NCBI RefSeq assembly: GCF_022844445.1
Contig: NZ_JALHLS010000003.1
Coordinates: forward strand, 1 to 64,000
Direction of reading: 5' to 3'
DNA length: 64,000 nt
Source: Hyphomonas sp.
GTDB lineage: Bacteria > Pseudomonadota > Alphaproteobacteria > Caulobacterales > Hyphomonadaceae
The first letter of the stretch is position 1; every line of letters begins with the position of its first letter. The notes below the pieces were generated by a model. That model saw nothing but the letters and a program-made list of their open reading frames with translations, did not search any database and was not told where the DNA came from. Shown here one piece after another: positions 34,701 to 43,487 of the stretch. A program made the position numbers and the translations under genes.

Positions 34701-35708
34701 AACCTTCAGAGGACTGAACCTGCCATGCCCGATCAGAATGACCGGAAAATCGTCGCCGCCCCGCCGGCGACGGCTCCCCAATCTGCCGGCCGCGTAGACT
34801 TATCGTCGACCGTCGAGCGCATCTGGCAGGAGGTTTCCCTTCGCCATCAGGACTACCTGAGTGCGATGGCCGAAGGTCACAAAGCTTACCTGAACGCAGC
34901 CGCCGTGCTGCTCGGCCAGGCCGGCGCCCTTCCGACCGAACCGCAACTGCTGCCGGCGCCGCGCGCCGCAGCGCCCGCTCCCGTCGACACGCCGCCACCG
35001 GCGCCGGCGCCGGCCCCTGCGCCGAAAGCAAACGGATCCAATGGCACGCACGCCTTCGTGCCGGAGCCGGTGAGACCGACCTCGGCCGAAGCGCCCGCCA
35101 CCGCGCCGGCCAAAGCGCCGCTGGCGCCGAAACCCGCCGCCGCAGCAGCGCCGGTGCTGGATGCTTCGGGGATCGTCCGCGCCATTGTTTCGGAGAAGAC
35201 AGGCTATCCGCCCGATATGCTGGACGCCGACATGGACCTCGAAGGCGAACTCGGCGTCGACTCCATCAAGCAGGTGGAAATCCTTTCCTCGCTGCGCGAC
35301 CGCCTTCCGCACCTGCCAGAAATCGAGCCCGAGCGGCTCGTGGAGCTGCGCACCATTGCAGCCATAGCGGCCATGATCGACGCGGCAACACCGGGCGGGG
35401 CACCCGCCGCAGCGGCTGCTCAAGCCTCCGCCCTCCGAGCCGAGACGAAACCGGCTGTGGCTCCCGCTGCATCTGCGCTGCTGGTGTCTCCTGACGTCAT
35501 CCGTGCGCTGATCGCCGAGAAGACAGGTTATCCGCCTGATATGCTCGAAGATGACATGGACCTCGAGGGCGAACTCGGCGTGGATTCTATCAAGCAGGTC
35601 GAGATCCTCTCCTCTCTGCGCGACAAGTATCCTTCGCTACCGGAAGTCGATCCTGAGCATCTCGCCGAACTGCGCACGATCCGGAAGATCGCCGATTTTT
35701 TCGGCTGA
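31785..35708 (+). CDS. pfaA: PUFA synthase subunit PfaA without KR: KS-MAT-ACP-ACP
   Basis: A 1307-residue iterative synthase subunit. KS occupies about residues 10-460 (active-site DAACASS with Cys215, then HGTGTKAGD and KSQIGHTKAA). A malonyl acyltransferase at about 575-880 has GHSFGE with Ser680. After an Ala/Pro-rich linker come two near-identical ACPs with LGVDSIKQVE, phosphopantetheine serines Ser1160 and Ser1268. Known PfaA proteins carry more ACPs in tandem (usually four to nine) and end in a KR; here there are two and the KR is in another frame just downstream. The frame ends DFFG-stop over a T TTT TTC heptamer (35696-35702), see the frameshift entry. ATG 31785 was chosen because the longer frame overlaps pfaD. 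No phosphopantetheinyl transferase gene is in the window. Confidence 0.92.
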   Translation: MTDRRPPSSRRPVEPIAVVGMGAIFPGRGDTTGFWRDIFEARDLISDTPETHWLIDDYYDANPLTKDKTYGRRGGFLSPVAFDPLAFGIPPAQLQTTDSAQLLALVAAKMTLDDAERDSGGKIDRSRTSVILGVASATELTAHMAGRLQRPAWVNGLRQSGLAEADVQAIATRIENHYAEWKESTFPGLLGNVVAGRIANRLDLGGSNYVTDAACASSLSALQIALHELRAGDSDMVLTGGVDALNDILMFMCFSKTPALSPTGDCRPFSNNSDGTMLGEGIGMLALRRLEDAERDGNQIHAVIRGIGGGSDGKGTAIYTPLPSGQARALRRAYEQAGYGPETVDLVEAHGTGTKAGDRAEIEGLHLVFSEADKGEGPWCAVGSVKSQIGHTKAAAGAASLLKAVESLRRKVLPPTIKIEEPADAIRDSACFYVNTEARPWITADNRPRRASVSSFGFGGSNFHVTLEEYTGSAAAKPARVHPAELFLFSADSTADLAGALRRLSEAPPREDAFASQAGGTHSLFRANAAARASIVASGPEDLATKAAKLAALASSGTLGTAPVPQGCAASLNAPEPGKIAFLFSGQGSQYPGMGSDLAIAFPAARALWDFAASHPVTGALKLHKLAFPPAAFDQVEFGNQQQRLTLMQHAQPAIAAVSLAHLALLEALGVEADMTGGHSFGEIMALHYAGAFDREAALTIAAARGREMANAAQTTEGAMLAVQCTAARIAPLVKEIGNGLVIANDNGPSQVVLSGPVSVIQTAEQRCGAEGIKARRLPVATAFHSSIVEPAVAPFRSALEGLRLKRPTLPVYANASAQPYKAAAKDLGGALAAQIASPVLFREQVEAMYAAGARLFIEVGPGNVVAGLVSDTLGGRDYTVLSLDNKRTNGVAQFLSGVGALAVAGLTVDLAELYADTPPPAPKPEPSRHAVFLTGANYDRPYPPKDGAAGRAPPNAAAQSIAAPAPRGPTPNLQRTEPAMPDQNDRKIVAAPPATAPQSAGRVDLSSTVERIWQEVSLRHQDYLSAMAEGHKAYLNAAAVLLGQAGALPTEPQLLPAPRAAAPAPVDTPPPAPAPAPAPKANGSNGTHAFVPEPVRPTSAEAPATAPAKAPLAPKPAAAAAPVLDASGIVRAIVSEKTGYPPDMLDADMDLEGELGVDSIKQVEILSSLRDRLPHLPEIEPERLVELRTIAAIAAMIDAATPGGAPAAAAAQASALRAETKPAVAPAASALLVSPDVIRALIAEKTGYPPDMLEDDMDLEGELGVDSIKQVEILSSLRDKYPSLPEVDPEHLAELRTIRKIADFFG

Positions 35709-35752
35709 GGGATGACGGGGAGACACGGGCTTCCCATTATCCCCATCTGCCC
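35696..35752 (+). promoter_or_regulatory. Candidate programmed -1 ribosomal frameshift signal joining pfaA to KR
   Basis: The heptamer T TTT TTC (35696-35702) is in exact X XXY YYZ phase with the pfaA codons gat-ttt-ttc. A six-base spacer (GGCTGA, including the pfaA stop) follows. Then a stem GGGATGACGGGGA (35709-35721) pairs with TCCCCATCTGCCC (35740-35752) with three mismatches, and the 18-base loop can form an inner GGG/CCC helix. Slipping by -1 enters a frame with no stop from 35702 to the end of KR (37132), giving 1306 + 476 = 1782 residues. A missing T in a T7 run would leave the same trace. Confidence 0.55.
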
Positions 35753-35782
35753 CGGGCTGACGTAGCACCTTACCGGTGCGAC

Positions 35783-37132
35783 GTGCGTCCGGTGTTGTGG
35801 CATGACCAGGCATCTGCGCCGGCATTCACACTGCGTGCAGGCGCCGTGGTTGAGGTGACAGAGGCGCAGCCCGCAAGCGCGGCCGCAATCGCGGCCACAG
35901 TTGCGGCCGCAGGGTTTGAAGCCCGGCGCGTTGCCGTTCCGACCGGAAGTGCATCTGCAACAATCCTCACAGAGGGTCTCACCAACGTCGCTGCGGACGC
36001 GCGGCATTGGGCCACGCTCGTCGCTGCCCGGGCCGCGCGACGCGAGGGCGGATTGACGCTGCTGCTGCAGTCTGCGGATGCCTGGTCTGGCCTTGAAGGT
36101 CTAAGCCGGACGCTTCGCAAGGAATGGCCGGAAAGTCGCGCGTTCGCCTGGACGCTTCCGCCCGGCGGCGAAGCGCTCGTCGCACACGCACTCCGCAGCG
36201 GCTATGCCGACGGCGAAATCAGTTTCACAGGAACCTTGTCTGTTCCCTCGCCTGGCCCGTCCCTTGCGCCGCCATCTGTCATTCCAGGGGCGTCGCCCGG
36301 CGTCTGGCTGGTCACCGGCGGCGCGCGCGGTGTCACAGCTGCATGCGCTATCGAACTCGCCCGCCGTGCGGGGGGCACGATTCTGTTGGCGGGCCGTTCG
36401 GCGGAGACACCGTGGCCGGCGGACCTGCCTGATACGGGTGACCTCAAAACCCTGCGCGGACTCCTCGTCGACCGGTTCCGCCAGTCCGGCGCGCGGGTTA
36501 CGCCAGCAGAGATCGACCGCACCGCGCGCAACCTTCTCGCCGGCGCCGAAATCCGCGAAACCCTTGCCGCCATTCGTAAAGCCGGAGCCGAAGGCGCTTA
36601 CATTCCGCTGGACGCAGGCGACGGCGTGGCTGTCTCTGGTGCTCTTTCCCAGGCTCAAGCAAAGTGGGGCCAGATTACCGGTTGGGTCCACGGCGCCGGC
36701 GTGCTCGCCGACAAGCTTGCCGCCGACAAAACCGAAGCAGAACTGCGCCGTGTGTTTGCGCCCAAGGTCGGCGGCGTGATGAACATCCTCGCCGCGCTCG
36801 ACGCAGCCCAGCTACGCTACATCGCCTTCTTCTCGTCCGCTGCGGCCTTCTTCGGCAACAAGGGGCAATCCGACTATGCGATGGCCAATGCACTTCTCGC
36901 CAGCGCAGGCCGCTCACTGGCAAGGACCGTTCCCGAAGCGCAGGTGAAAGTTTTCCACTGGGGCCCCTGGGCCGGCGGCATGGTCGATGGCGCCCTTGCC
37001 AGCCACTTCGAGGCGCAAGGCATTCCGCTGATCCCGTTGGATGAGGGCGCTCGCATCTTCGTCAGCGAACTGCTTGGCGGCGCGCCCGAGCAGGTTGAAC
37101 TCGTTGTCGGCGAGGCCTGGGCCACGACATGA
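35783..37132 (+). CDS. Ketoreductase (KR) module of the PUFA synthase, separate reading frame
   Basis: A 449-residue KR of the PfaA type: a partial N-terminal Rossmann subdomain, then VWLVTGGARGVTAACAIELA (NADPH-binding TGGxxG, near residue 172) and the catalytic Ser/Tyr region FFSSAAAFFGNKGQSDYAMAN with Tyr-x-x-x-Asn. It reduces the beta-keto group during chain extension. GTG 35783 has no Shine-Dalgarno, and the frame is open 27 codons further upstream to the pfaA frameshift heptamer; those codons (ending VAPYRCD) read like the linker and first strand that normally lead into KR. Independent initiation therefore looks weak, and fusion to PfaA by -1 frameshifting or an indel is likely. Its stop overlaps the pfaC start as ATGA. 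Confidence 0.85.
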   Translation: MRPVLWHDQASAPAFTLRAGAVVEVTEAQPASAAAIAATVAAAGFEARRVAVPTGSASATILTEGLTNVAADARHWATLVAARAARREGGLTLLLQSADAWSGLEGLSRTLRKEWPESRAFAWTLPPGGEALVAHALRSGYADGEISFTGTLSVPSPGPSLAPPSVIPGASPGVWLVTGGARGVTAACAIELARRAGGTILLAGRSAETPWPADLPDTGDLKTLRGLLVDRFRQSGARVTPAEIDRTARNLLAGAEIRETLAAIRKAGAEGAYIPLDAGDGVAVSGALSQAQAKWGQITGWVHGAGVLADKLAADKTEAELRRVFAPKVGGVMNILAALDAAQLRYIAFFSSAAAFFGNKGQSDYAMANALLASAGRSLARTVPEAQVKVFHWGPWAGGMVDGALASHFEAQGIPLIPLDEGARIFVSELLGGAPEQVELVVGEAWATT

Positions 37133-40100
37133 CCCCCTTTGAGCCCATCGCCATCGTCGCAGAAGCCTGCGTCCTGCCGGGCGCCGCTTCGCCATCTGCC
37201 CTATGGGATGTTGTCAGCCGCAAGCAGGTTGTCACACGGCCGGTCACCGCTCAGGAGCTAGGCCTAGGCGCCGCGCCGGATGCTGCTCGACGTTACGTTT
37301 CCGGGCGCGTAGACCACCCGGTGGTTGCGCATGAAGGCCTGAAGCGCCTCGAAGGGGTGGATACCGCCGCGCTGGATCCCGTCCACCGCTGGCCATTGCA
37401 AGCAGCTTGGGAGGCCTGGAGCTCAGTCAAAGGAGCTACCCGCACCGACCCTGCCAAACGTGGTGCGTTTCTCGCCAACCTTTGTTACCCCAGCCGTGCC
37501 AAGGTCGAGTATGCCGAGGATGTCTGGCGAAACGGGCGCACCGGTCGTCCGCTCACGGACACGTTGAACTCTGGTCTTCCGGCGCACCTGATCGCGCGAA
37601 TGATCGGCGCGGAAGGCCCCGCCTTCGCGCTTGACGCTGCATGCGCTTCCTCTCTCTACGCGCTTGAGATCGCCTGTCGCAAACTCGCCAGCCGCCAGAT
37701 CGACATTGCCCTTGTGGGAGCGGTTAACGCCGCCGATAACCTGATCCTGCAAATTGGATTTGAGGCGCTAAAAGCGCTCAGTCCGACGGGCCGGTCGCGG
37801 CCGTTCATCCAGGGTGCAGACGGTCTCGTCCCCTCCGAAGGCGCCGCCGCTGTCGTGCTGAAACGTCTGTCGGATGTGGGCAGGACCGACACGGTCCGCG
37901 GAGTGATCCGAGGCATTGGCCTTTCGAACGACGGCAAGCGAAAAGGCTTCCTCGCGCCGGATACCGACGGCCAGACGGAAGCCATGCGCCGCGCCTATGA
38001 GATGTCCGGCATTGAACCCGCCACAATCGGTTATCTCGAATGTCACGCCACCGGCACGCCTGTCGGCGACAGCGTCGAGATCCAGTCGGCGGCTGCGGTG
38101 TTCGGCGCACATCGCGAACTCGCCATCGGATCGCTCAAGGCCAACACGGGTCATCTGATCACGGTCGCGGGCCTTGCAAGCCTCCTGAAGCTCACAGCTT
38201 CGCTCGAAGCCGAAACGCTGGCCCCGACACCGCTCGATGGCGACCTCATTAGACCGCTGGCAAACACGGGCCTCGCGCCTTTGCCGGACGCAAAGCCATG
38301 GGTACGCTTCGGTGATACACCGCGCCGCGCTTCCATCAGCAATTTCGGCTTCGGTGGCAACAATTCGCACCTCATTCTGGAAGCTCACGAACCTGCACGC
38401 GGCTACGTCAACGGACATGGCGCTATCGCGCCCGCCACAGGCGATGAAATTGTCGTTGTCGGCATCGGCCTTGTCGCCGGCACAGACCGGGGCGAACGCA
38501 GCGTCCTGCGCCGTCTGATGAATACGCCTGCCACACCCGTCCACCTCGCGAACCTCGCGGGCGCAGACCCGGTCAAGGCCCGTATACCGCCTTCAGACCT
38601 GCTACGCGCAGAAGCGCAACAGCTTGCCGTCTTTGATGTTGCGCAGATGGCGCTGGACGGCGTCCACCGCCCTGCCGCTGAACAGTGCGGCGTGTTCGCG
38701 GGCATCCAGTGCGCCGACGACTCGGCCCGCTGGCCCATTCGTGAGCGCGTGAAGGCCGCACATATCGCTGCCGGTCACGATGATCTGGACGCCCTGCTCG
38801 ATGCCATTGCCCCACCGCTCGTCGCCGCAGATGTGCTGGGCGCGATGGCAAACATGGCGGCCAACCGCATCACGTCGAGCGAAGATTTCCGAGGCCAGGG
38901 TTTCGCAATCTCTGCTGAGGACGCCTCGGGTCTGGCGGCGCTTGATGTCGCCATTGCGGCCCTGGCGTCGCGCACCCTGGACCTCGCTTTGGTTTCCGGC
39001 GCAAGCTTCGCGGCCACCGATCCTGTCCGGAACGGGACCGCGGACCGCGCCGCCTCCCTCGCCCTCAAGCGCCGGACGGAAGCTGAATCTGCGGGTGATT
39101 CCATTCTCGGGACGCTGGAAACCCTGCGCTGGGCCTCGCGGCCGGAAAACTCAGCCAGCGCGGTCCTATGCTCCGTATACGGCGAAGCGCCGGTGACAAC
39201 AGGTCTGTTTGATCTTGCCGTGTCGCTAAGTCTCGCCGCGCGGTCACATGAACTGACGTCCGAAGGCGTTTCGGTAGCGCTCAAGTCACATGGCTCGTTT
39301 GCTGTATCGGCCGGTGGTAACGGATTTGCGCAAGCCGTGAGCCTGTCTGCGCAAGCCTCGCCGCCCCAGGTCACGCCGGATATGCTGCGTGCCGTGCCGC
39401 ACCTCTTTTTCGCGGCCGCCGCGTCGCACTCCGCCCTCGCCAATCGTCTGAAGGCAGGCAAGACAGGCGGCTCCGGCCGCTTGCGCATTGCCGTCCTCGG
39501 AAAAGACGCGGGCGAGCTGTCGGCGCGCTGCGCTGGCGCTGCTGCCGCGCTTGACACAAGGGCGGCGCCAGCGGGCGCTGGCATCTGGTTCGGTGACGGC
39601 GCGCCAGAGGGTGAACTCGCCTTTGCGCTCACGGGCTCCGCTGCGTCCTACCCCCGGATGGGGCGCGGTCTGTTGATGGCATTCCCGGAAGTAGCCGAAA
39701 CGCTTGGCAAGCTTCCCAAGGCGCAGGCGATGACGCCGCTGCTGGCCAAGGCGTCCCTGTCCGAATACGAACAATTGTGCGCCGTCTCGCTGGTGACGCA
39801 GGCCCATGCGATCCTCCTGCGCGATGTGCTTGAACTCTCTCCCGACGCCGCCATCGGCCTGTCACTGGGCGAAAGCAATGCGCTCTTCGCCTTTGGCTAC
39901 TGGAAGGACATGGGCGGACTGCTCGACGATATCGAAGCGGCTGCTATGTACGAGCGCCATCTCGGTGGCGCTTTCGAGACCGCGGGAGAAGCGTGGGGCC
40001 CGAACGTTCCCGCTGGCTGGACCAATTGGCGCGTTCGTGCGCCGGTCGCAAAGGTGCGCCAGGAGATCGCGTCATCCCCGAATGTCGAGATCACAATCAT

Positions 40101-43100
40101 CTACACCGATGACGACCTGATGATCGGCGGCCCGGCGGACGCCTGCCGCGCGCTCTGCCAGCGCCTCGGCGCAGGCACAGGCACGCTGATGCACCAGCAT
40201 CTCGTCGTTCACGCCAACGCCATGAAACCGTTCGAAGACAAGTGGCGCGAGTTGCATACGAGGCCCGTCTCCCGAGGCAGCACCGTGCGCCTCTACGCGA
40301 ATGCCATCAACGCCGCCTACATGCCGACCAAAGCCAGGGTTGCCGACATGCTGACCCGGCAGGCGATCGCCACAGTCGACTTCCCCGCCACGATCCGCCA
40401 GGCGTGGGAAGACGGTGTGCGCACTTTCGTTGAACTCGGGCCGCGCGACACGCTCACCCAAAGCATCTCGCAGATACTCGCCGGAAAACCGCACCTCGCT
40501 GTGGCTACCGACCGTGTCGAGAATGCAGAGCTTACGCAGGTCGCAGAACTCACCGCTACGCTGTTCGCGCGTGGTTATCCCGTTCGTATCGACCGTATCG
40601 CTGCGCGCCTGGCTGAAGCGCGGAAGAACCCGTGGCGCCATGCGGAGCCCTACAAGGTTTCCCGCCCTGCCCATCTGCCTGCGCCAGTCCTTCGACCAAC
40701 GCGCCGCGCGACGGGTGGTCTCCCCGCCGCGCCGCCACTCCCCCCTCCGGTTTACCTGCCGCAAGTCCGGGATGCAGCCCCCCAAGGACGCATCCCCTTT
40801 CCGTCTGCACCAGGTGCCAAAGCTGCGAAGTTGCCTCCGCCAGCCGGCGTTGTTTCCGGCCGCACGCCGCTGGCGCCCCGCCAACCCACCGGCAAGGCCT
40901 GGGATCGGGACGCCGTCGAAGCGTCCGCACGCGGCGAAATGTCGACCTTCTTCGGCGAAACCTTCAAGGCACAGGACCAGTATACGCGTCAGGTGCGCCT
41001 GCCCGCAGCGCCGCTCTTGCTGGTCGACCGGATCACCGGCATCGATGCCGAGGCCGGGGTCGAAGGCGCCGGTGTCATCTGGACGGAGACCGATCTCTCA
41101 GCAGGCGGATGGTACACGCACGATGGCCGCGTCCGCCCCGGCCCACTGATCGAGTGCGGTCAGGCGGACCTCACGCTGATCGGCTGGATGGGCGCTGACC
41201 TCAAGAACCAGAGCGAGCGTGTCTACCGCCTGCTCGGCTGCGAAATCACCTTCCATGAAGGCGGCTTGCCGCTGGCCCGCGATACGTTGAAATTCCAGAT
41301 CGAGATCACACAGCACGCGACCTTCGCGGGCGTACGCATGTTCTTCTTCCAGTATGACTGCGCCGCCAACGGACGGCCCGCTTTCTCTGTGCGCCAGGGC
41401 CAGGCAGGCTTCTTTACGGATGCCGAACTCGCCTCCGGTAAAGGCGTCGCGTGGGACGCCGAAACATCCCCGCCTCCTAGGACGGGCGCCGCGCCGATCG
41501 ATACGAGCCGCGCCAGCACGAAGCGAGCCTTCAGCGAAACCGATGTGACGTTGTTCCGGTCAGGTGATGCTTTTGCCTGCTTCGGCAAGGGCTTCGAACT
41601 CTGCGCCGCCCAGTCCTTTCCTGCGCACCTGCCTGCCGGCAAGCTGAACTTCTTCGAGAGCGTCAGCGCCTTTGATCCCGAAGGCGGCCCGTGGAAGCGC
41701 GGCTACCTGCGCGCCAATTCACGCGTGACGACAGATGCATGGTTCTACGAGGGGCACTTCCATAATGATCCCTGCATGCCGGGCACGCTGATGGCCGAAG
41801 CCGCCGTGCAGGCGCTTGAGTTTTATGCCGCCGCCCTCGGCCTGACGCAGGAACGCGATGGCTATGTCTTCGAGCCGGTGCCGGGCGAGACCGCCAAGTT
41901 CATCTGCCGGGGCCAGGTAGTCCCCGACAAGGATCACGACATCACCTATGAAGTCTTTATCGACGAGGTGATCCCCGGCGAAACGCCGCGCGTGTTCGCT
42001 TCCCTGCTCGCGCGGTCTGATGGCCGCAAGGTCTTCTATTGCCCGCGCTTCGGCATCCAGCTGCGGCGCAACTGGCCGGCGCCGCGCATTTCCTCGGCGC
42101 CGATCCGCGTCGGCCCTGAGCGCGAAAGCCGCGGCGACCAGGAAGCGCTGCTCGATTGCGCCAACGGTCCGCCTTCGGCGGCGTTCGGCGCCATGTATGA
42201 CCGGTTCGACAAGGGCGGCCGCGTGCCTCGCCTGCCCCAGCCGCCCTATCATGTGATGACGCGGGTCACCGACGTGTCCACGCGGCCCGGTGCGCAGCAG
42301 GCCGGCGCTCGCATTGCGGCCGAGTACGATATCCCGCCGGAAGCCTGGTATTTCGCTGACAATAACTCCGGCTCGATGCCTTTCGCGGTGCTCAACGAAA
42401 TCATCCTGCAGCCCTGCGGCTGGCTCGCAAGCCATTGCGGCTTTGCCCTCGAAGGCGGCGACCGCTTCCGCAACCTGGAGGGCGACGGCAAGATTCACCG
42501 GATGATCGGCCCAAATGATGGAACCATCTGTGTGGGGACGACCCTGTCGAGTTTCTCGAAGGTCGGCCCGATGACGCTGGTGGCTTTCAACGTCATCGCC
42601 CATCTGAAGACGGGCGAGCCCGTGATGGAACTTGAGACAAAGTTCGGCTTCTTCCCGGCCGCCGCGCTGGTACGTCAGGCAGGCTTGCCGATCCTGGAGA
42701 AGGATCGCACTTACATCTCCCTGCCTGCTGCGTCCGGCGCCGACCTATCTCCCGTCGATCCTCGCCTCGCATCCGGCCAGCTGCGCATGCTCGACCGCGC
42801 TGACTATTTTGACCCTGCAGGCGGCAGCGCCGGCCTTGGCCTCATTCGCGGCAGGCAGGCGGTCGATCCATCCGCCTGGTACTTCAAGGCTCACTTCTTC
42901 AACGATCCCGTCCAGCCGGGCTCACTGGGGCTCGACGCGCTTGAGCAGCTTTTGATGCGCGCCGTGCTTCTGAAAGTACCCGCCGACGCCCTCAAAGGCA
43001 TGGCGGCAGAGACACCCGCCATCGGTGAGCGCGTAAAATGGTCTTATCGTGGCCAGGTCACGCCGGAGAAGCGGGAAGTCACGACCATCATCGAGCTTCT

Positions 43101-43224
43101 CAGCCTTGAAGCGCGGCTAGACCGGATCCTCGCCACTGCGCGCGGATCGCTCTGGTGCGACGGACTGCGGATCTATGAGGCCAATCCTCTGACGATCGCA
43201 TTCAGCAAGCCATCCCTGCGTTGA
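37129..43224 (+). CDS. pfaC: PUFA synthase subunit PfaC/Pfa3-like: KS-CLF-AT-DH-DH
   Basis: A 2031-residue multidomain subunit. The KS (1 to about 430) has Cys172 in DAACASS, His306 in HATGTPVGD and His342 in NTGHL. The chain-length-factor domain (about 440-690) lacks the KS cysteine (ISAEDASGL). An acyltransferase (about 820-1130) has GLSLGES with Ser912. The rest holds four hot-dog folds forming two FabA-like dehydratases: RPGPLIECGQAD (about 1340) with GHFHNDPCMPGTLMAEA (about 1543), and NNSGSMPFAVLNE (about 1738) with AHFFNDPVQPGSLGLDA (about 1920). The inserted AT, absent from Shewanella PfaC, matches the myxobacterial Pfa3 layout and may replace a separate PfaB; the C-terminal AGPAT of myxobacterial Pfa3 is missing. 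It makes the trans/cis double bonds of a polyunsaturated acyl chain; product unknown. Confidence 0.92.
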   Translation: MTPFEPIAIVAEACVLPGAASPSALWDVVSRKQVVTRPVTAQELGLGAAPDAARRYVSGRVDHPVVAHEGLKRLEGVDTAALDPVHRWPLQAAWEAWSSVKGATRTDPAKRGAFLANLCYPSRAKVEYAEDVWRNGRTGRPLTDTLNSGLPAHLIARMIGAEGPAFALDAACASSLYALEIACRKLASRQIDIALVGAVNAADNLILQIGFEALKALSPTGRSRPFIQGADGLVPSEGAAAVVLKRLSDVGRTDTVRGVIRGIGLSNDGKRKGFLAPDTDGQTEAMRRAYEMSGIEPATIGYLECHATGTPVGDSVEIQSAAAVFGAHRELAIGSLKANTGHLITVAGLASLLKLTASLEAETLAPTPLDGDLIRPLANTGLAPLPDAKPWVRFGDTPRRASISNFGFGGNNSHLILEAHEPARGYVNGHGAIAPATGDEIVVVGIGLVAGTDRGERSVLRRLMNTPATPVHLANLAGADPVKARIPPSDLLRAEAQQLAVFDVAQMALDGVHRPAAEQCGVFAGIQCADDSARWPIRERVKAAHIAAGHDDLDALLDAIAPPLVAADVLGAMANMAANRITSSEDFRGQGFAISAEDASGLAALDVAIAALASRTLDLALVSGASFAATDPVRNGTADRAASLALKRRTEAESAGDSILGTLETLRWASRPENSASAVLCSVYGEAPVTTGLFDLAVSLSLAARSHELTSEGVSVALKSHGSFAVSAGGNGFAQAVSLSAQASPPQVTPDMLRAVPHLFFAAAASHSALANRLKAGKTGGSGRLRIAVLGKDAGELSARCAGAAAALDTRAAPAGAGIWFGDGAPEGELAFALTGSAASYPRMGRGLLMAFPEVAETLGKLPKAQAMTPLLAKASLSEYEQLCAVSLVTQAHAILLRDVLELSPDAAIGLSLGESNALFAFGYWKDMGGLLDDIEAAAMYERHLGGAFETAGEAWGPNVPAGWTNWRVRAPVAKVRQEIASSPNVEITIIYTDDDLMIGGPADACRALCQRLGAGTGTLMHQHLVVHANAMKPFEDKWRELHTRPVSRGSTVRLYANAINAAYMPTKARVADMLTRQAIATVDFPATIRQAWEDGVRTFVELGPRDTLTQSISQILAGKPHLAVATDRVENAELTQVAELTATLFARGYPVRIDRIAARLAEARKNPWRHAEPYKVSRPAHLPAPVLRPTRRATGGLPAAPPLPPPVYLPQVRDAAPQGRIPFPSAPGAKAAKLPPPAGVVSGRTPLAPRQPTGKAWDRDAVEASARGEMSTFFGETFKAQDQYTRQVRLPAAPLLLVDRITGIDAEAGVEGAGVIWTETDLSAGGWYTHDGRVRPGPLIECGQADLTLIGWMGADLKNQSERVYRLLGCEITFHEGGLPLARDTLKFQIEITQHATFAGVRMFFFQYDCAANGRPAFSVRQGQAGFFTDAELASGKGVAWDAETSPPPRTGAAPIDTSRASTKRAFSETDVTLFRSGDAFACFGKGFELCAAQSFPAHLPAGKLNFFESVSAFDPEGGPWKRGYLRANSRVTTDAWFYEGHFHNDPCMPGTLMAEAAVQALEFYAAALGLTQERDGYVFEPVPGETAKFICRGQVVPDKDHDITYEVFIDEVIPGETPRVFASLLARSDGRKVFYCPRFGIQLRRNWPAPRISSAPIRVGPERESRGDQEALLDCANGPPSAAFGAMYDRFDKGGRVPRLPQPPYHVMTRVTDVSTRPGAQQAGARIAAEYDIPPEAWYFADNNSGSMPFAVLNEIILQPCGWLASHCGFALEGGDRFRNLEGDGKIHRMIGPNDGTICVGTTLSSFSKVGPMTLVAFNVIAHLKTGEPVMELETKFGFFPAAALVRQAGLPILEKDRTYISLPAASGADLSPVDPRLASGQLRMLDRADYFDPAGGSAGLGLIRGRQAVDPSAWYFKAHFFNDPVQPGSLGLDALEQLLMRAVLLKVPADALKGMAAETPAIGERVKWSYRGQVTPEKREVTTIIELLSLEARLDRILATARGSLWCDGLRIYEANPLTIAFSKPSLR

Positions 43225-43406
43225 ACTCAAATGTTGGCAACGGGAGTATTCGCCTGACACGCGAGTAATGCTTGGGAATACAATCTTCGCCGCGTTGTGT
43301 TTCTGTAAGATGGAGCCGAAATGCCCACTGAACTCGCGTGATTGGCGAGCAAATTTACCCTGTTTCCCAGCCTGCATGGGCAAACTGCAGTGAACCCGCA
43401 ACCGGT

Positions 43407-43479
43407 TGGTGCGAAGTATTGCTGCGCCTGTTCTATTATGGCTTTACTTCAAGACGGGACTGGGGGGCGCTTCGCACCA
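43407..43479 (+). promoter_or_regulatory. Long-range inverted repeat abutting the ribosome-binding site of the OmpA-domain gene
   Basis: TGGTGCGAAG (43407-43416) and CTTCGCACCA (43470-43479) are perfect 10-bp complements 53 bases apart. The 3' arm runs directly into the AGGAG ribosome-binding site before ATG 43488. This could fold the leader and occlude translation, or be an operator half-site pair. The rest of the 263-base gap after pfaC holds no gene. Confidence 0.4.
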
Positions 43480-43487
43480 GGAGCGTC

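Noticed and set aside
35712-35765. 17-codon ATG frame between pfaA and KR as a real small gene
   Set aside because: It is in the pfaA frame directly after its stop, sits inside the putative frameshift stem, and has no independent support.
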